A DNA stretch of 15,098 bases from CAZWVM01 sp964637705 (GTDB lineage: Bacteria > UBA8481). A program made the position numbers and the translations under genes. A model generated the notes under the pieces. The model made no database searches, was not told the origin of the DNA, and worked only from the letters and a program-made list of their open reading frames with translations. The stretch is taken from positions 1 to 15,098 of the forward strand of contig CAZWVM010000082.1 of NCBI GenBank assembly GCA_964637705.1, read 5' to 3'. Of this stretch, positions 12,375 to 15,098 are shown piece by piece. Positions within the stretch are counted from its first letter, which is position 1, and each line of letters opens with the position of its first letter.

Positions 12375-13358
12375 CTACTTGTCGCGCGCGAGCACGAAGC
12401 GGACGAGCTGGGCCAACATGGTATCGCCTTTGCCGGCCCGCTTCAAGGCGGCCTCCGCTCGCCCCAGCAGGTCCGCGGCGCGGCGCCGTGACTCCTCCAA
12501 GCCCAGGACGGACGGGTAGGTGCGCTTGCCCTTCGCGCTGTCGGCGCCGACGGGCTTGCCCATCTTCTCGGGCGTCGACTCGACGTCGAGCAGGTCGTCC
12601 ACGATCTGGAAGGCGAGGCCCGCGGCCTCGCCCGCCTCCTCCAGCGCGTCGTGGATGTCGCGCGTCGCGTCGACAGCGGCGGCGCCGGCGAGGATCGATC
12701 CGCGGATCAGCGCGGCCGTCTTGTGCGCGTGGATCCGGACGAGATCCTCGGGCGTCGCGGCACGGTTCTCGCCGAGAATGTCCAGGGCCTGCCCGGTCAC
12801 CATGCCCTCGAGTCCCGACGCGCTCTCCAGGATCCGCGCGATGCGCGGGGCCGGGTCGAGGCCGGATCCGGCCACGGCGGCGAAGGCGCGGAGGATCAGC
12901 CAGGCGCCGGCGGAGACGGCCGTCGGGACGCCGAAGGCGACGTGACAGGACGGGCGGCCGCGTCGCACCGCGTCGTTGTCCATGACGGGCAGATCGTCGT
13001 GGATGAGCGAATACGTGTGGATGTACTCGAAGGCGGAGGCGACGGCGAGGAGCCCGCGGCCGGGGATGGAGGCGCCGCCGGGCCGGTCGAGCGAGCCGCC
13101 GCCGTTGTCGATCGCGCGCGGATCGGCGAGCCGCGCGAGAAAGGCCTCGTCGCCCTCCCGCGGCGGCACGACCGCGAAGGCGGCGGCGAGGACGAGCGCG
13201 GGGCGCAACCGCTTGCCGCCGGCATTCACCGCGTAGCGGGCCGCCTCGACGACCGGCCGCGACGGGTCCTCCGGTCCGAAATCGAGGGCGGCGAAGGACT
13301 CCACCGCCCGCGAGGTCGCGGCGAGGAACTCCTCGACGTCCGGCAGGCGCGCGTTCAC
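12375..13358 (-). CDS. ispA: Polyprenyl synthetase, farnesyl diphosphate synthase type
   Basis: A 327-residue trans-prenyltransferase. GGKRLRP (47-53) binds IPP. The first Asp-rich motif is DDLPVMDND (121-129), of the bacterial DDxxxxD type. The second is DDLLDVE (254-260). KTAALI (213-218) and KGKRTYPS complete the family set. Tyr116, five residues before the first Asp-rich motif, together with the two-residue insertion in that motif, fits a type II farnesyl (C15) synthase by the known chain-length rules. About 35-40 residues at roughly 64-102 (rich in Gly, Pro, Arg, Asp) are extra compared with the usual 290-300-residue enzyme. The usual Asp in the AGDAL-type segment is missing (AGAWL, 150-154). 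The start is GTG at 13358, overlapping the xseB stop as GTGA. The xseB-ispA-dxs order is common in bacteria. Confidence 0.92.
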   Translation of the reverse strand: MNARLPDVEEFLAATSRAVESFAALDFGPEDPSRPVVEAARYAVNAGGKRLRPALVLAAAFAVVPPREGDEAFLARLADPRAIDNGGGSLDRPGGASIPGRGLLAVASAFEYIHTYSLIHDDLPVMDNDAVRRGRPSCHVAFGVPTAVSAGAWLILRAFAAVAGSGLDPAPRIARILESASGLEGMVTGQALDILGENRAATPEDLVRIHAHKTAALIRGSILAGAAAVDATRDIHDALEEAGEAAGLAFQIVDDLLDVESTPEKMGKPVGADSAKGKRTYPSVLGLEESRRRAADLLGRAEAALKRAGKGDTMLAQLVRFVLARDK

Positions 13359-13591
13359 GAGGCCTGCGGATCCTCGCCGTCCTCCGCGACCGCGCCGAGC
13401 TTCTCGATCCTCAGTTTCGCATCGGCGAGAACCGCCTCGCAGGCCTTGTGAAGCACCACGCCCTTCTCGTAAAGGCCGATTGCCTCCTCCAGGGGCACGT
13501 CGTCCCGCTCGAGCCGCGCTACGACCTGCTCCAGCGCCTTCAGCTTCTCCTCGAAGCTCTCTCCCGCCTTCTCCCCGATCGCCTTTTTCAT
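13355..13591 (-). CDS. xseB: Exodeoxyribonuclease VII small subunit
   Basis: A 78-residue helical protein with the full XseB pattern: SFEEKLKALEQVVARLERDD, then PLEEAIGLYEKGVVLHKACEAVLADAKLRIEKL, a two-helix coiled coil. Several copies bind the C-terminal helices of XseA to form exonuclease VII, which degrades single-stranded DNA to oligonucleotides. The start is very well supported: AGGAGG 7 bases before the ATG, and an ATGA overlap with the xseA stop. It overlaps ispA downstream by GTGA. Length is normal for the family. Confidence 0.95.
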   Translation of the reverse strand: MKKAIGEKAGESFEEKLKALEQVVARLERDDVPLEEAIGLYEKGVVLHKACEAVLADAKLRIEKLGAVAEDGEDPQAS

Positions 13592-14967
13592 GACCGTTCC
13601 TCCTTCGTGCCGGTGACCTCGGCCTCGACCGACCCGCGACCGAGCCTCACGTCGATGCGGTCGCCCCGGGCGAGCTGCACGGCGTCACGGACGGAGCGGC
13701 CGTCCTTCATGACGACGGCGTAACCGCGGCCGAGGATCGCGGTCGGGTTCGCCCCGGCGAGCCGCGCGCCGAGGAGACCCGAGCACCGCTCGGCCTCGCC
13801 GCGCGCGCGGGCCGCGGCGAAGAGCGCGCGGGCCCCGAGGTCCGCGAGGACGGCCGAGGAGGACGCGACGCGTCGCTCCGGCGATCGCGCTTCGCGACGC
13901 GCCGCGAGGGAACGCAGCCGGTCCGACGCGCCGCCCAGGCATTCCGCCGCCCGCGCGTCGAGCGCCTCGCGCAGTCGGTCGACCCGCTCGACGCGCACGG
14001 CCAGCGCGTGGTCGGGGGAGCGCAGGGCGCGCGCGACGAGAGCGAGCCTCTCCGCGGCGCCCTCCCAGCGCTCCCCGAGCGCCGCCTCGATCCTCTCGCG
14101 GAACTCGGCCAGTCCCCCCCCGATCTCCTCCACCGACGGCGTGGCCAGTTCGGCCGCCTCCGTCGGCGTCGCGGCGCGCCGGTCGGCGACGAGATCGGCG
14201 ATGGTGGTGTCCGTCTCGTGGCCGACCGCGGAGATGACCGGAACGGGGAAGGCCGCGATCGCGCGCGCGACGATCTCGGTGTTGAAGCCCCACAGGCTCT
14301 CGATCGATCCGCCGCCGCGGCCCGTGATGACGACATCGACGTTCCCGAACCGCGCCATGCGCTCCAGGCCCCTCGCGATGGACGGCGCCGACCCCTCCCC
14401 TTCCACGGCGACCGGTTCGAGCACGACGGTCGCGAGGGGGTAACGGCGGGCCAGCACGTTCAGGATGTCCTTGAGCCCGGCGCTCTCGGAGGAGGCGACG
14501 ACGCCGATGCGGCGCGGGAAGGCCGGGAGGGGCCTCTTGCGCTCGCGGTCGGTCAGGCCCTCCGCGACGATCCTGCGCTTCAACTCCTCGTAGCGCCTCC
14601 AGAGGAGGCCCGTGCCGCTTCTCCTCATCGACTTCACGTAGAGCTGGTAGCGGCCGGTGGAGGGATAGACGGAGACCGATCCCGTCGCGACAACCTCGGC
14701 CCCGTCCTCGGGGACGAAGTCGAGCGCCCGGTTGGCAGGCGAGAAGAAGGCGGCGCCGATCTGCGCGCCCTCGTCCTTGAGGACGAAGTACATGTGGCGG
14801 CCCTGGTGGTGCTTGAAATTGGAGATCTCGCCGATGACGGTCACGGATCGGAAGGCGTCGTCGGCCTCGAAGAGGCGCTTGATGCGGTCGGTGATCTCGG
14901 TGACCGTGCAGGGCGCGTCGGGAACGGGTTCGAAAAGAGAAAGGGGCGGTTCGACGGCGTCTTTCAA
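13588..14967 (-). CDS. xseA: Exodeoxyribonuclease VII large subunit
   Basis: A 459-residue protein, close to the E. coli length. An N-terminal OB-fold (about 20-115, with VIGEISNFKHHQGRHMYFVLKD) precedes the catalytic domain. That domain is marked by RIGVVASSESAGLKDIL, GRGGGSIESLWGFN (216-229) and SAVGHETDTTIADLVADRRA (246-265), including the conserved His250 and Asp253. A long coiled-coil region (about 280-400) binds XseB, and a C-terminal segment contains ILGRGYAVVMKDGR. The start is TTG at 14967. No ATG, GTG or other TTG occurs before the conserved TVTEITDRIKRL block, and the frame closes upstream at 14998, so TTG is the only standard choice although no Shine-Dalgarno is visible. It begins 30 bases after the stop of the preceding gene. 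Together with XseB it degrades single-stranded DNA from both ends. Confidence 0.95.
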   Translation of the reverse strand: MKDAVEPPLSLFEPVPDAPCTVTEITDRIKRLFEADDAFRSVTVIGEISNFKHHQGRHMYFVLKDEGAQIGAAFFSPANRALDFVPEDGAEVVATGSVSVYPSTGRYQLYVKSMRRSGTGLLWRRYEELKRRIVAEGLTDRERKRPLPAFPRRIGVVASSESAGLKDILNVLARRYPLATVVLEPVAVEGEGSAPSIARGLERMARFGNVDVVITGRGGGSIESLWGFNTEIVARAIAAFPVPVISAVGHETDTTIADLVADRRAATPTEAAELATPSVEEIGGGLAEFRERIEAALGERWEGAAERLALVARALRSPDHALAVRVERVDRLREALDARAAECLGGASDRLRSLAARREARSPERRVASSSAVLADLGARALFAAARARGEAERCSGLLGARLAGANPTAILGRGYAVVMKDGRSVRDAVQLARGDRIDVRLGRGSVEAEVTGTKEERS

Positions 14968-14997
14968 GGGAGTGTGGAGCCGGCCGGGGCCGGGCCG

Positions 14998-15098
14998 CTA
15001 CTTCTTCTCGACGTAGAACTTGATGGCGGTCTTTTCGGCGCCATCGATGTCCACGTCGACGAAGGCGGGCTTGCAGACGAGGTCGATGCCGTTGGGCG
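14998..15098 (-). CDS. Unidentified protein, C-terminal fragment (runs off right edge)
   Basis: The last 32 codons of a leftward frame end with TAG at 15000-14998, 30 bases before the xseA start. The readable end is PNGIDLVCKPAFVDVDIDG followed by AEKTAIKFYVEKK. It is a beta-strand-like, charged tail with one cysteine. I do not recognise the family. The frame is supported by its position (same strand, operon-like spacing) and by codon use similar to its neighbours, with G or C in most third positions. It is probably the gene before xseA in the same transcript. Confidence 0.55.
   Translation of the reverse strand, partial: PNGIDLVCKPAFVDVDIDGAEKTAIKFYVEKK

Noticed and set aside
10502..12985. 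An 827-codon rightward open frame opposite dxs and ispA
   Set aside because: No recognisable motifs, ends in Arg-rich sequence and lies opposite two clear enzymes; a high-GC shadow.

Overview
The window is GC-rich, densely coded bacterial chromosome. I see no insertion sequences, CRISPR arrays, tRNA or rRNA genes, and no gene-free stretch longer than about 110 bases. A small bacterial histone, a SpoIVB-type (S55) protein, a TPR/Ser-Thr kinase fusion, a CJM1_0395-type putative metalloprotease and MEP-pathway isoprenoid genes together suggest a deep-branching Gram-negative-type phylum. Planctomycetota or a relative is my best guess, but this is inference from gene content only.

Layout. On the left, read leftward: a histone-fold gene (458-661) with its own promoter (741-769) and a textbook intrinsic terminator (398-440), followed by the start of a secreted S55-domain protein that runs off the left edge. 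Next is a divergent pair: a GT-C membrane glycosyltransferase (leftward, 795-2276) and a GT4 glycosyltransferase (rightward, 2370-3527). They share a 93-base spacer holding an inverted repeat and a strong sigma70-type promoter placed so that the GT4 message would be leaderless. The centre holds two leftward genes: a large TPR protein with a C-terminal Hanks-type kinase, and a tandem two-domain SAM methyltransferase.

A single rightward gene (7752-8303) encodes a HEXXH protein of the CJM1_0395/SprA-related family. Upstream lie a sigma28-like promoter and three consecutive hairpins. Two of these present ANGGAN hexaloops, the form bound by CsrA, and one covers the Shine-Dalgarno. This looks like a late-flagellar-type control region and is the most interesting regulatory feature here.

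The right half is one leftward operon: (unknown 3' end)-xseA-xseB-ispA-dxs-GYF-like protein-ABC ATPase-ABC-2 permease. Five of its junctions are 4-base stop/start overlaps (ATGA, GTGA, GTGA, a probable CTGA, ATGA), so translation is probably coupled through most of it. xseAB makes exonuclease VII; dxs and ispA are the first step and the C15 step of isoprenoid synthesis. The last three genes add a small GYF-like, proline-rich protein and an ABC exporter resembling the polysaccharide-export type. The Dxs is divergent at positions that are normally conserved, and IspA carries an unusual insertion before its first Asp-rich motif.
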